From: VFKU01 sp964411925
Lineage (GTDB): Bacteria > Hydrogenedentota > Hydrogenedentia > Hydrogenedentales > GCA-2746185
Direction of reading: 5' to 3'
Assembly: GCA_964411925.1 (NCBI GenBank)
Contig: CAYPNI010000009.1
Location: 1-57,447 of the forward strand
Length of the DNA stretch: 57,447 nucleotides
This document shows, piece after piece, positions 34,566 to 43,121 of the stretch; positions within the stretch are counted from its first letter, which is position 1, and every line of letters begins with the position of its first letter. Under the pieces are notes generated by a model that did no database searches, had not been told where the DNA came from, and worked only from the letters and a program-made list of their open reading frames with translations. The position numbers and the translations under genes were made by a program.

Positions 34566-35366
34566 GTGATCGAGTTCAGTTTGTTGGGCAGCGGCAGTTC
34601 GGGCAACGCCGTGTTCGTCCGGGGACCGTCCGGCAAGTTCCTCATCGACAACGGGTTTAGTCTCAAACAGTTGCAGTCGAGACTCGAACGGATCGGCGAA
34701 TCGATCGACCGGCTGGCCGCGATCGTCGTCACGCACGAACACCGGGACCACGTGAACGGTATCGGCGTGCTCGCGCGCAAAACGGGCGTCCCGGTCTACC
34801 TGACCCGCGAGACCGACGCGCGATTGCCGGATCTCGGGCGTATTCCCGCGAAGGTCTATTTCGAGTCGGGCGACGTTTTGCGGATACTCGACTTCCAGCT
34901 CGCGAGTTTTCGGGTCGCGCACGACGCGGCCGACCCGGTCAGTTTCACCGTCTGGCGCGCGGGATGCCAGCTGGGCCTGGCGACCGATCTCGGCCACGCC
35001 ACGAATCTCGTCCGGGAACGATTGCGCGGGTCGCACGCGCTCGTGCTCGAATCGAACCATTGTCCCGAGATGCTCCGCCGCAGCTCGTATCCGCCGGCGA
35101 TCATCCAGCGGATCGGGGGCCAGCACGGCCATCTGTCGAACCAGGACATGTGCAAACTGCTCACCTCGTTGTTGCACGCCGATCTGCAGTGGGTCGTGGC
35201 GGTGCACGTGAGCCGGGAGAACAACACCGCGGACAAGGCGCGCGAGATGGCCCAGGGCGCGCTCAAGGACCATCCCGCGCGGCTCCATGTTGCCGCGCAG
35301 GACGAGCCGACGCCGCTGATGCGCATCGAGTCGCCCGCGGCGATCGCGCTGGGCCGCACGGCCTAG
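34566..35366 (+). CDS. MBL-fold metallo-hydrolase (YycJ/WalJ-like)
   Basis: 266 residues starting at a GTG. The N-terminal EFSLLGSGSSGNAVFV and the metal motif THEHRDHVNG (HxHxDH), with later LATDLGHAT and ESNHCPEML, match the YycJ/WalJ group of metallo-beta-lactamase-fold exonuclease-like hydrolases, usually about 260 residues. No signal peptide, so cytoplasmic. It is divergent from rpoN, with abutting promoters, and followed after 10 bases by a PocR-AraC regulator, so the pair is probably co-transcribed. Confidence 0.9.
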   Translation: MIEFSLLGSGSSGNAVFVRGPSGKFLIDNGFSLKQLQSRLERIGESIDRLAAIVVTHEHRDHVNGIGVLARKTGVPVYLTRETDARLPDLGRIPAKVYFESGDVLRILDFQLASFRVAHDAADPVSFTVWRAGCQLGLATDLGHATNLVRERLRGSHALVLESNHCPEMLRRSSYPPAIIQRIGGQHGHLSNQDMCKLLTSLLHADLQWVVAVHVSRENNTADKAREMAQGALKDHPARLHVAAQDEPTPLMRIESPAAIALGRTA

Positions 35367-35376
35367 CGCGCGGCCC

Positions 35377-36636
35377 GTGGACGCCGAGGCGTTTCTCAAA
35401 CGGGCCACCGCACAACGCGCGTTACGCCGTGCGGGCCGGATCGCGCAGACGGCGATCGCGATCCATGCGCGTGCGGACAACGGCGACGAGTTGCGTCGCG
35501 TAACAGGGTGCGGCTCGTGCGCCGAAGCGTGCCGGTACGTGCACAGTCTGCCGTGGGGGCCGCAGGCCTGCCGGAAGTCGCGCGAGACGCCCGCGGGCCA
35601 GGCCCTGCAACGCGGCAAACCGGTGCCGTTCATTTGTCACATGGGTTTTGCATGTGTCGCCGCGCCGGTAATCCCCGGCAAGAACGACTCGCTCGCGATG
35701 ACCCTCGGACCGTTTTGCCCCGCCGAGTCGCCTGACGCTCTCGAGGCGGACGCGTTAAACGGGCTGGCGCGGCTGGAACAGTCGAAACACTCGGCGCTCC
35801 CGTTCACATTGCACGACGTACCGCGCGTCCCGGCGGACATGCCGGCGGAGGTCGCGCAGTGGCTCGGCGAAACACTGCTGGAACAGTGGTCCTCGGTGGC
35901 GACAAGATCTCTCGTGGACGCGCTCGACAAATCACCGGCTGAAGTGCTCCCCGATCCAAGGCGCAGGCGGCCCGATAAACCCGTCCGGGACGCTTTCGGC
36001 GGCCGCGCCATCCTCGCAGCGATGTCTGGCCGGTCGGCTGCGCCCCTGCGCCGCGCGGTGCTCCAGCGACTGGAGTCGGGCAAGGCTCCGTCATCGGCAA
36101 ACGCGTTGCGGGCACGCGCGATGGCCGTGGCCGGCGCGGCCATTGAGGCGGCGGAACAGGCAGGCGGCGTACCTCCGGAAGCCCGTCGGCGGCTCGCGGC
36201 CCTCCCGGGCGCACTGGATCACGTCGAAAGCCCGGAGTCGGCCTGCCGGGCGATCCTCAAGACGCTGTCCCCCGTCCGGCGCGCGCTGTTGCGCCGCGCG
36301 GAGTCTGATCGGGACCTCTTCGGAAAACTGGACCAATTCGTGAGCGGACGGCTCGCGGACGGCGTCACGTTGTCGGACGCCGCTGCGCATCTCGAGCTGA
36401 CCCCGAGCACGTTGACGCGGCGCGTCGAGCGCCGGTTTGGAGTGAAGTTCACGGGGTACGTCGCGCGCAAGCGGGTCGAACGCGCCAGGTCCCTGCTCGA
36501 ACGTACGCACCTGAGCGTGGACGACATCGCCCGCCGCGTGGGGTTCACGGACGGCGCGCATCTGCGGAAGCAGCTCCAGCGTTTCGAGGGTGTTTCACCG
36601 TCCGACATCCGCGGCCGGAAACGCGCCGTGGGTTGA
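35377..36636 (+). CDS. AraC-family regulator with N-terminal PocR sensory domain
   Basis: 419 residues, GTG start 10 bases after the MBL gene. The N-terminal Cys-rich region (TGCGSCAEACRYVHSLPWGP, QACRKSR, FICHMGFACVAAPVI, GPFCP) matches the PocR sensory domain, in which conserved cysteines accompany binding of small ligands such as diols. The C-terminal 100 residues are two AraC-type HTH motifs (TLSDAAAHLELTPSTLTRRV and SVDDIARRVGFTDGAHLRKQ). The target operon is not evident: no diol or propanediol genes are near. A long helical linker (about 190-320) joins the domains. Confidence 0.85.
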   Translation: MDAEAFLKRATAQRALRRAGRIAQTAIAIHARADNGDELRRVTGCGSCAEACRYVHSLPWGPQACRKSRETPAGQALQRGKPVPFICHMGFACVAAPVIPGKNDSLAMTLGPFCPAESPDALEADALNGLARLEQSKHSALPFTLHDVPRVPADMPAEVAQWLGETLLEQWSSVATRSLVDALDKSPAEVLPDPRRRRPDKPVRDAFGGRAILAAMSGRSAAPLRRAVLQRLESGKAPSSANALRARAMAVAGAAIEAAEQAGGVPPEARRRLAALPGALDHVESPESACRAILKTLSPVRRALLRRAESDRDLFGKLDQFVSGRLADGVTLSDAAAHLELTPSTLTRRVERRFGVKFTGYVARKRVERARSLLERTHLSVDDIARRVGFTDGAHLRKQLQRFEGVSPSDIRGRKRAVG

Positions 36637-36741
36637 GGAAATCGACCCGCGCCACCTGACCGGTTTTCGAAATCGTCAGTGCCAGGAGTAGGCACGAAGC
36701 TTGAACGGCAATCTACTAAAATCGCCAAATTCTTGCGGGAT

Positions 36742-36769
36742 TTGAGCCGCCGTTCCCGTGTGTTATTCT
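36742..36769 (+). promoter_or_regulatory. sigma-70 promoter of the partner-switching cassette
   Basis: TTGAGC (36742-36747), 16-base spacer, TATTCT (36764-36769). The start near 36776 favours translation from the ATG at 36801 over 36780. Confidence 0.45.
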
Positions 36770-36800
36770 TTCGAGCGGGATGGTGTGCTTGAGTTCAGGC

Positions 36801-37220
36801 ATGGATAAACTCATCTACGAGCGCGATCTACCCAGCACGACGGGCGCGGTTTCTGACGCGCTGACGGACATCCTTGATTTTCTGACCGTTCAACGCTGGA
36901 TCGCAGGCGGGAATACCTTCTGCATTCGCCTCTGCCTCGAAGAGGCGTTGGTGAACGCCGTCGTCCACGGCAACGCGAACGAGCCGAACCGCCGCGTGCA
37001 CGTGACCATTTACGACGAAGGCGAAACGTGCCGCGTGTGCGTCCGGGACGAGGGCAAGGGATTCGACGTGGATTCCGTCGAGATGGCGGATTGCTCGAAG
37101 CTCGGCGGCCGCGGCGTGTGTTTGATCAAGGAATTCATGGAAGACGTCCGGTTCAACGCGAAGACGAAGTGTCTCGAGATGGTGTTCAACCGCCAGACGT
37201 TTTCGCAGGCCTGCGCGTAA
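36801..37220 (+). CDS. anti-sigma factor kinase, RsbW/SpoIIAB-type HATPase
   Basis: 139 residues beginning MDKLIYERDLPST at 36801; the ATG at 36780 adds seven atypical residues. GHKL ATPase motifs are present: N-box CLEEALVNAVVHGN, G1 VRDEGKGFDVD, G2 GGRGVCLIKEFMEDV. Such proteins phosphorylate a STAS antagonist on Ser and otherwise sequester a target, classically a sigma factor. It is the first gene of three (HATPase, STAS, PP2C) that form a complete partner-switching set. No alternative sigma factor of the SigB group is adjacent, so the target may be elsewhere or not a sigma factor. Confidence 0.9.
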   Translation: MDKLIYERDLPSTTGAVSDALTDILDFLTVQRWIAGGNTFCIRLCLEEALVNAVVHGNANEPNRRVHVTIYDEGETCRVCVRDEGKGFDVDSVEMADCSKLGGRGVCLIKEFMEDVRFNAKTKCLEMVFNRQTFSQACA

Positions 37221-37253
37221 CCCGCGGCCGGCGCTGGGCGACACTGCTGAATC

Positions 37254-37676
37254 ATGACCGACGCGAAACCGCTGCTCACATACGAAACCATTGACGGCAT
37301 CGAGGTCGGGACGGTCGTCGGCACCGTGATGCTCGATCAGACGACCGTGTCCGATTTCGGCAACCAGATCGTCGCGCACATCAGCGGCAAACCCGGGCTG
37401 CATTTACTGATCGACTTCAAGAACGTGACTTACATGACCAGCCAGGGCATCACGGAGTTGCTGCGCATTAACGAGGTCCTCGGCAAGACCGGCGGCGGCG
37501 TGCGCCTGTGCAACGTCGCGCCGGAGATACACCGCGTATTCAAAATCACCAATCTCGAGCGGATGTTCGCGGTGCACGAGGGTGAAGACGCCGCCTCGGC
37601 CGTGCGCCGGTTCTCGCGCGCCGTCCGGGTCGCGGCCGACGAAAGCGCCTGGGCCGGCCGGAACACGGGCGGCTGA
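37254..37676 (+). CDS. STAS-domain anti-sigma factor antagonist (RsbV/SpoIIAA-type)
   Basis: 140 residues; a single STAS domain. The phosphoacceptor loop reads NVTYMTSQGITELLRI, with the Ser followed by Gln-Gly where the family usually has SSGL, so the phosphorylatable Ser is kept. The C-terminal extension (about 25 residues) is Arg/Ala-rich. It starts 33 bases after the HATPase stop and its TGA overlaps the ATG of the phosphatase gene by one base, so the two are translationally coupled. Confidence 0.9.
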   Translation: MTDAKPLLTYETIDGIEVGTVVGTVMLDQTTVSDFGNQIVAHISGKPGLHLLIDFKNVTYMTSQGITELLRINEVLGKTGGGVRLCNVAPEIHRVFKITNLERMFAVHEGEDAASAVRRFSRAVRVAADESAWAGRNTGG

Positions 37677-39619
37677 TGGCCCTGCGTTTCCGTACCCGGC
37701 TCAACCTCACCATTACCGCCCTCGTGTTTCTCGTGGTCACGGCGATGACCATCGTCATCCTGATCATTTACGGTTTCGACAACTGGACGGCGAACTGGCG
37801 CGCGGGCGCGGGGCTGACCACGATTACCACAACGAACCTCAACCATGCGATCAACGTCCCACCGTTCGTGCAGACGCGGCTCGCCGAACAAATGGCGCTC
37901 CAGGCCGAACTTGTCGCCGAGGTGACGGAGATTTCCGAGAGCAACGGCGAACAGCCCGAACTGCTCGCGCACCGGCTGGCGCGCGCGCTCGAGAGCGCAA
38001 ACGCCGGGGATTCCGGGTTCGCGCTGGACGGCATTGTGGTCACCGACGCGCGCGGACAGTCCCTCGCCGAGGCGGGCGCGCCGGTTGCGGCGTCGCGCGA
38101 CGTCACGCCGATGCAGCCGGGCGAAGCGCCGATGGTCACGACGGGCGGCGCAAAACCGGGCCTGATGCACGACCAGTACGTGTACGCGCCGCTGCCGCAC
38201 CGGCCTGGGACAGTACAGCTGAGCGTCAGCGGCGAGCGTCTGGCCGAGCTGCTCAAGCCGCTCTCGATCGAGAACGCGCTGCGCAATTTCATGGTCAGCG
38301 GCCCCTTCGGCAACCAGTACAAGCGCATGGCCGTGATCGATCGCGAGGGCAACGTGCGCGCATCGCAGACCCGCGAAGACACGTCAACCACGCCGCAGAT
38401 GCTGCGCGGCATTTCGCGATTTTGCACCGAATTTCTGGCCGATTTGCCCGAGTCCCCCGAAGAACGGTTCGACACACGGTTTGTCGGACGCGACATCGGC
38501 GTGGTCACGGTGTTGATGTACGAACCCACGGACGAAGCGTTTGCGCTCTACATCGAGCACGACACGAGCGGTCAGATGACCTACATGCTCGACCGCCTGG
38601 GCGTACTCGCCGTGGTCGGCGCGACCATGTTCATGCTCGCCGTCATCACGAGCATCTTCCTGAGCCGCGGGTTGTCGAAGCCGCTGATCGAGCTGGCGCG
38701 GGGCGCGCGGGAGTTCGGCGCGGGGAACCTGAACTACCGGCTGCGGATGTCGCGCAAGGACGAGTTCAACGATCTCGCGCAGTCGTTCAACACGATGGCC
38801 ATCTCGATCCAGGAATACGTCCACGAACTCAGCCAGGAATCGGCCCGGCGCGAGCGGCTCGAGAGCGAGTTCCGCATCGCCGCTGAACTCCAGCAGACGC
38901 TGCTGCCCGAGACGCCGCCGCAGGTCGAGGGCGTGCATCTGACCGGGTGGAGCCAGGCCAGCAAGGAAGTCGGGGGCGACTTCTACGATTACTTCGTCAC
39001 CCCGGACGGCAACGTCGCGATCGTGCTGGGCGACGCGACCGGCAAGGGGCTGTCGGCAGCGCTGTTGAGCACGCAATGCGCGAGCATCCTGCGCACGCTC
39101 GCCGGCGAGTCGTTGCCGCCGTCGGTGCTGCTGTCCAAGACCAATGCCGAGTTCCACAAGCGCATCGGCTCGACCCACCGGTTCGTGACGCTGTTTCTGC
39201 TCGTGGTTGACCCGCGCGCCGGCACCGCGACGTTCAGTTCCGCGGGACACCCGCCCGCGCTGCTCGCGCACGCGCGCGGCGGGGGCACTGAATGGCTCGA
39301 ATGTGAGGCGGGCTATCCTCTGGGCATCGTGCCGGAAGCCGATTTCGGGTCGGGCACCGTCACGCTTGAACCCGGCGACACGATCGTGGTGTACAGCGAC
39401 GGCCTCACCGACGCGCAGAACGCGACGGACGAAATGTTCGGCGATGCGCGGCTCGTCGCGGAAGTGCGCAATTCCGGCGAGCGAACCACGAGCGAGGTGC
39501 TCGACGACCTGCGGGCCGGTGCCACGCGGCACATGGCCGGAAAGGAACCGATCGACGACATGACCGTCGTGATTTTCCGGTTCGACGGGGTGGTAGAGTC
39601 GGCGGCGCGTTCGGCGTAA
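37676..39619 (+). CDS. membrane-bound PP2C phosphatase with HAMP domain (RsbU/SpoIIE-type)
   Basis: 647 residues. TM1 (about 12-33), an external sensor domain of about 270 residues, TM2 (LGVLAVVGATMFMLAVITSI), a HAMP linker (about 330-385), a short coiled coil, then the SpoIIE PP2C domain. Its metal residues are in VGGDFYDYF, VLGDATGKGLSAAL and YSDGLTDAQNA. It should dephosphorylate the STAS protein in response to an external signal and so release the antagonist. Start overlaps the STAS stop by one base (TGATG). This gene gives the cassette its input. Ligand unknown. Confidence 0.92.
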   Translation: MALRFRTRLNLTITALVFLVVTAMTIVILIIYGFDNWTANWRAGAGLTTITTTNLNHAINVPPFVQTRLAEQMALQAELVAEVTEISESNGEQPELLAHRLARALESANAGDSGFALDGIVVTDARGQSLAEAGAPVAASRDVTPMQPGEAPMVTTGGAKPGLMHDQYVYAPLPHRPGTVQLSVSGERLAELLKPLSIENALRNFMVSGPFGNQYKRMAVIDREGNVRASQTREDTSTTPQMLRGISRFCTEFLADLPESPEERFDTRFVGRDIGVVTVLMYEPTDEAFALYIEHDTSGQMTYMLDRLGVLAVVGATMFMLAVITSIFLSRGLSKPLIELARGAREFGAGNLNYRLRMSRKDEFNDLAQSFNTMAISIQEYVHELSQESARRERLESEFRIAAELQQTLLPETPPQVEGVHLTGWSQASKEVGGDFYDYFVTPDGNVAIVLGDATGKGLSAALLSTQCASILRTLAGESLPPSVLLSKTNAEFHKRIGSTHRFVTLFLLVVDPRAGTATFSSAGHPPALLAHARGGGTEWLECEAGYPLGIVPEADFGSGTVTLEPGDTIVVYSDGLTDAQNATDEMFGDARLVAEVRNSGERTTSEVLDDLRAGATRHMAGKEPIDDMTVVIFRFDGVVESAARSA

Positions 39620-39679
39620 ACGCACACTCGCGCGAAGCGGGGTAGTGGTACACTTCAGGCAACGGGGGAACTTCGACAC

Positions 39680-39991
39680 GTGATCTGGATCGTCATCGGC
39701 TCGGTCGTGCTGCTGCTGGGCGTGGGCGGACTGTTGCTCGCGCGGCGCGACGAAATCGTGCGCTGGAACACGAACCGCCGCAACGCCGAACGACGCGGAT
39801 GGGAACGGCGCACGGGCAATGACCGCCGCAGCGACCTTCGGCTGGACCACGACCAGAAGGTCAACAACTCCAACCGGCGGCGCACGGATCGCCGGGAAGA
39901 AGATCGCCGGCAGGACACCGACTGGAAGAGCCATCTCGAGGAAGTGCGCGAACGCGTCGAAGAAATTCAGCACGACAACCGCAACCGGTGA
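39680..39991 (+). CDS. small single-TM, highly charged protein
   Basis: 103 residues, not recognised. One N-terminal TM helix (IWIVIGSVVLLLGVGGLLLA) is followed by a strongly basic, polar tail with two copies of a R/D-rich motif (GWERRTGNDRRSD, then NRRRTDRREEDRRQD) and a short amphipathic helix. The GTG at 39680 has GGGGGAA upstream. The tail could bind nucleic acid or acidic lipids. It follows the phosphatase by 60 bases and could be co-transcribed. Convergent with the J-domain gene. Confidence 0.55.
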   Translation: MIWIVIGSVVLLLGVGGLLLARRDEIVRWNTNRRNAERRGWERRTGNDRRSDLRLDHDQKVNNSNRRRTDRREEDRRQDTDWKSHLEEVRERVEEIQHDNRNR

Positions 39992-40063
39992 TGCAAATTG
40001 CCGGTGCGGCGGGATCGTCCGGACGCAAACCCTCTCCTCGCAAAAACGGATCTTCGGCGGCGT

Positions 40064-40393
40064 CTAGCCTGTCGATCGGCGGGCTTTCTTGAGGCGATTG
40101 TAGACGTCGTTCAGGACACGCATGGCGTCTTCGTCGCCGCCTTTATCGGGATGATGGATCTGGGCCTTGCGTCGATAGGCCTTCTCGATCTCGTCCCACG
40201 TGCTGCCGGGCGATAGTCCAAGAATCTTGTAGCACATGTCCATTTCCTGGGCGTTCATGTCGCGGCTGGAAGGCGAATCGCCGCGCAGGTCGCGCAGACC
40301 CTGGATGATCCGGGGCCACAGACCGGTCGCGCTCAGCACGCCGATGACCAGGAGCAGCACCAGCAACTCCTGGATTCCAGTCATCCCCAACAT
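40064..40393 (-). CDS. small membrane-anchored J-domain protein (DnaJ-like)
   Basis: 109 residues from the ATG at 40393. An N-terminal TM helix (LLVLLLVIGVLSATGLW) precedes a J-domain with MCYKILGLSPGS and the HPD motif in HHPDKGG, so it can stimulate an Hsp70 ATPase. There is no Gly/Phe or zinc-finger region, so it is a short type III J-protein. It is the last gene of a minus-strand run (TPR, lepB, rhomboid, this gene), 20 bases after the rhomboid stop. Recruiting DnaK to the inner membrane face is the likely role (inference). The longer frame upstream overlaps the rhomboid gene and is not coding. Confidence 0.85.
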   Translation of the reverse strand: MLGMTGIQELLVLLLVIGVLSATGLWPRIIQGLRDLRGDSPSSRDMNAQEMDMCYKILGLSPGSTWDEIEKAYRRKAQIHHPDKGGDEDAMRVLNDVYNRLKKARRSTG

Positions 40394-40413
40394 GCCCGCG
40401 CCCTTGCGCCTCC

Positions 40414-41202
40414 CTACCGCCGGTCCTTGCCCTGGAACTTGAAGATATTGTCGATCGCATCGGCCAACTTGGACTCGTCGCCGTCCGCGCCGTCCTTGGA
40501 TTTCGTCTTGGATTTGCGCACCTTGTCGCCCCGGCGCTGCCACGTCCGCTGCAACAAGATTGGCCGCAGCTTCATGTAGCCGAACCCGGCGATCATGCCG
40601 CCGAAGTGCGTGGCCACGGCGGTGCCGGAGCCGCCCGAGAGCCCGTTGACCAGATTCAAAATGACAAAGATGATCACGACGCCGCGCGCCGTGATCGGGA
40701 ACGGGAGCGGCAGCAGGAAAATCTCGCGGTCGGGATCGACTACGGCGAACGCGACCAGCACGCCGAGCACGGCTCCGCTCGCGCCCAGCACCGGCACGTT
40801 CGTGCCCCAGACGGCCCACGGAACGAGATTGGCCAGCGCGCCGGCGACGCCGCAGATCAGAAAGAACCGCAGGAACTGCCGCGTGCCCAGCGTACGCTCG
40901 ACGTCCGGCCCGAAGAAGAAGAGCTGCAGCAGGTTGAAGAACAGATGCGACAGGCCGCCGTGCAGAAACATGTACGTGAACGGCACCCAGACCCACCCCT
41001 GGAACAGGCGGCCGGTGGAATACGCGAGCCAGTCGAGCGTGATCGGCCCGCCCGGAGGCATCAGGGAGTAGCCGAACGGGATTTCGAGGAGAAGCTGGCA
41101 AACGAAAACAGCGATGTTGACGAAGATCAGGAGCTGGACGTAGTACGTCACTCCGCCCCCGCCAAAACCCATGGTGTACTCGCGAAAATACGGCCGGCTC
41201 AT
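40414..41202 (-). CDS. rhomboid-family intramembrane serine protease
   Basis: 262 residues from the ATG at 41202 (MSRPYFREY). About six TM helices. The catalytic Ser is in VLGASGAVLG and the catalytic His in ATHFGGMIAGF; the conserved N of HLFFNLLQLFFFG lies in helix 2. A polar C-terminal tail (KSKTKSKDGADGDE) is cytoplasmic. Rhomboids cut TM substrates within the membrane. A more upstream start (41289) is out of line with the family. Between signal peptidase I and a membrane J-protein in one operon, which suggests membrane-protein processing or quality control. Confidence 0.93.
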   Translation of the reverse strand: MSRPYFREYTMGFGGGGVTYYVQLLIFVNIAVFVCQLLLEIPFGYSLMPPGGPITLDWLAYSTGRLFQGWVWVPFTYMFLHGGLSHLFFNLLQLFFFGPDVERTLGTRQFLRFFLICGVAGALANLVPWAVWGTNVPVLGASGAVLGVLVAFAVVDPDREIFLLPLPFPITARGVVIIFVILNLVNGLSGGSGTAVATHFGGMIAGFGYMKLRPILLQRTWQRRGDKVRKSKTKSKDGADGDESKLADAIDNIFKFQGKDRR

Positions 41203-41292
41203 AGACGTTTGCGATGCGGCCGGAAGATCAGCCGTCCAGGCCCGTATTGTAGCCGCCCGGCAGGCGCCATGCGAACCGCACCGCGCCACCCA

Positions 41293-41907
41293 TCATGGCT
41301 GCAGCAATTCGTCGATGGGGTACGGTTGCACCGGGCCGATCCGTCCGAACGGCAAGTACCGATACCGCACCCGGCCGACGATCGAATCGAGCGCGACCGC
41401 GCCCGGCACGACGGCGTTGGTCTTCTTGAACGCCGCGGCCCAATTGTGGCTGTCGGTGCTCCAATTCGCGTTGTCCCCAAGGACAAACACTTCGTTATCG
41501 GGCACTTCGTATTCCAATACGTAATCGATCGGCTCGGGACGGTACGGCTCGGAGATGTACACGCCGTTCACGTGCAATGCTCCGCCGTACACCTCGACCG
41601 TGTCGCCCGGCATGGCGACAACGCGCTTTATGATGTGGCCGTTCCGCGCGAGCGGGTCTTTCAGGACTACCAGATCGCCCCGCCGATAACTCTTCGACGG
41701 CAGCGCCATGACACGGTCCGAATCGTGCAACGTGGGCTCCATCGAAATCGAGGTCACGGCGAAGAACCGCATCCCGAGACCCAGCATCGCGTAGAAGAAC
41801 CCCCCCGCGCACACCAGCAAGAGGATCCCCGCCGCCTGGCGCGCCGGTGACACACGCACCCTCCACCATGGGATCGGGCCCGCGATCTCGCGTGCTGCGA
41901 CGTTCAC
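41293..41907 (-). CDS. lepB: signal peptidase I
   Basis: 204 residues from a GTG at 41907, which has AGGGG about nine bases upstream. One N-terminal TM (QAAGILLLVCAGGFFYAMLG). The catalytic Ser55 is in SISMEPTLHDSDRV and the catalytic Lys94 in HIIKRVVAMPGDTVEV; box E reads FVLGDNANWSTDSHNW. A standard S26A leader peptidase of the short form. The very long frame extending to 42972 overlaps the TPR gene and is not coding. The TPR gene stops 12 bases before it. Confidence 0.95.
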   Translation of the reverse strand: MNVAAREIAGPIPWWRVRVSPARQAAGILLLVCAGGFFYAMLGLGMRFFAVTSISMEPTLHDSDRVMALPSKSYRRGDLVVLKDPLARNGHIIKRVVAMPGDTVEVYGGALHVNGVYISEPYRPEPIDYVLEYEVPDNEVFVLGDNANWSTDSHNWAAAFKKTNAVVPGAVALDSIVGRVRYRYLPFGRIGPVQPYPIDELLQP

Positions 41908-41918
41908 GCCGGCCGCCC

Positions 41919-42854
41919 CTACTGCGTCCCGCCCCGCGCCTTCGCGAGCAGTTCCTTCGCCACGTCGCTGGCCGAGTTCATCGCGATCGCGTCTTCGAGA
42001 GGCCGGACCGCGTTCTGCGGTTTGGACGAGCGAATCCAGGCCCGGCCCTCGTTCAGCAGCGCGTAAAACTTCTCGTCTTCGGTGCGTACATGCGGCAACG
42101 CGCGGCGCCAGGCTTCGGCGGCCTCGCTCCAATCCACCTCCACGCCGAAATTCTCCGCGGCGTAAAAGTTGACCGCATAATCCTGCAGGATGTCGAAATC
42201 CTCCGGCGCCAGATCGGCCGCCTTCTTCGACATCTTCATGGCTTCCCGGTAAATCTTGTCGTGCGAGAGTTTGAGCGCGCCTTCGAGCACATGAAAGTGG
42301 ATCAGATACATCTGCGCCATGTTGTACAGGTAATCGGGACTGTCCGGTTCCAGTTCGACCGCGCGCTGAAGGTGCTGGAGACCTTCGGCGTAGTTGCCCG
42401 TGTGGAAATACTGGATGCCGAGATTGTTGTGCGCGGGTGCGCAGGTATCGTCCAGTTTCACCGCGGTCAGCCAGTGCTTCAGGCCCGCGGCCTCGTCGCC
42501 GCCGTAATCGAACAGGAATTCGCCATAGTAATTGTTCGCGCGGGCGTCGTTCGGATATCGCGCGAGAATCCATTTCCACTGCGCCTCGAGCAGATCGACC
42601 CGGCGGTTCAGTTCGCGCTGCTTTTCTTCCGCCAACAGCCGCTCGCCCTGGCGGTTGTAGTCCGTGATCATCCTGAGGTCCCACTCGATCAGCGACTGCT
42701 GCTGGAGATGGAACCGCCGCGCGGAATCGACGAGCGCCGTCTGATCGCTTGCGAGCGACTCCAGGTGTTTGAGTTCGGGCGGCAAGTCCTGGGAAGACGC
42801 GCCAACGCTCGTGCCGAAAACGAGAATTGCAATCCACCAAAGTTTTCGATTCAC
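41919..42854 (-). CDS. exported TPR-repeat protein
   Basis: 311 residues from a GTG at 42854 with GGAGG six bases upstream; an earlier ATG (42959) has no signal. A signal peptide (VNRKLWWIAILVFGTSVGAS) is followed by a helical protein with TPR units, e.g. DDTCAPAHNNLGIQYFHTGN and GLQHLQRAVELEPDSPDYLY. The role is probably scaffolding in the periplasm. First gene of the TPR-lepB-rhomboid-J-protein operon. Confidence 0.8.
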   Translation of the reverse strand: MNRKLWWIAILVFGTSVGASSQDLPPELKHLESLASDQTALVDSARRFHLQQQSLIEWDLRMITDYNRQGERLLAEEKQRELNRRVDLLEAQWKWILARYPNDARANNYYGEFLFDYGGDEAAGLKHWLTAVKLDDTCAPAHNNLGIQYFHTGNYAEGLQHLQRAVELEPDSPDYLYNMAQMYLIHFHVLEGALKLSHDKIYREAMKMSKKAADLAPEDFDILQDYAVNFYAAENFGVEVDWSEAAEAWRRALPHVRTEDEKFYALLNEGRAWIRSSKPQNAVRPLEDAIAMNSASDVAKELLAKARGGTQ

Positions 42855-43121
42855 GGCGTGCCTCCGATCCGAAGATTGGAACGTTGCAATATAGGGCGGG
42901 ATTCCCCCGGCACCGGCTGGCCGACGATCCCGAGTCGATCCCCCGCTCGATGCCGCCATTCCGGTCGTTCATCCTAACACAGCGAATTTCTGAAGCCTTC
43001 GCGGCGGTTATTAGGTCGCCGCTTTCACTGCGGGCGAATCGAAACCTCGGAACACGAAACCTGGTCTTGGTGTTGAAGTCCCTGTTGTTTAGGCCGTCTA
43101 ACTTTCCTGCTGTGAATTGCC

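Noticed and set aside
36689..36705. Possible sigma-54 promoter before the partner-switching cassette
   Set aside because: The -24 part is good (GGCACG) but the -12 reads TTGAA, so the invariant GC is missing; a sigma-70 promoter fits better.
38384..39973. Long minus-strand reading frame opposite the PP2C phosphatase
   Set aside because: Shadow frame; no ribosome site and the sense gene has clear PP2C residues.
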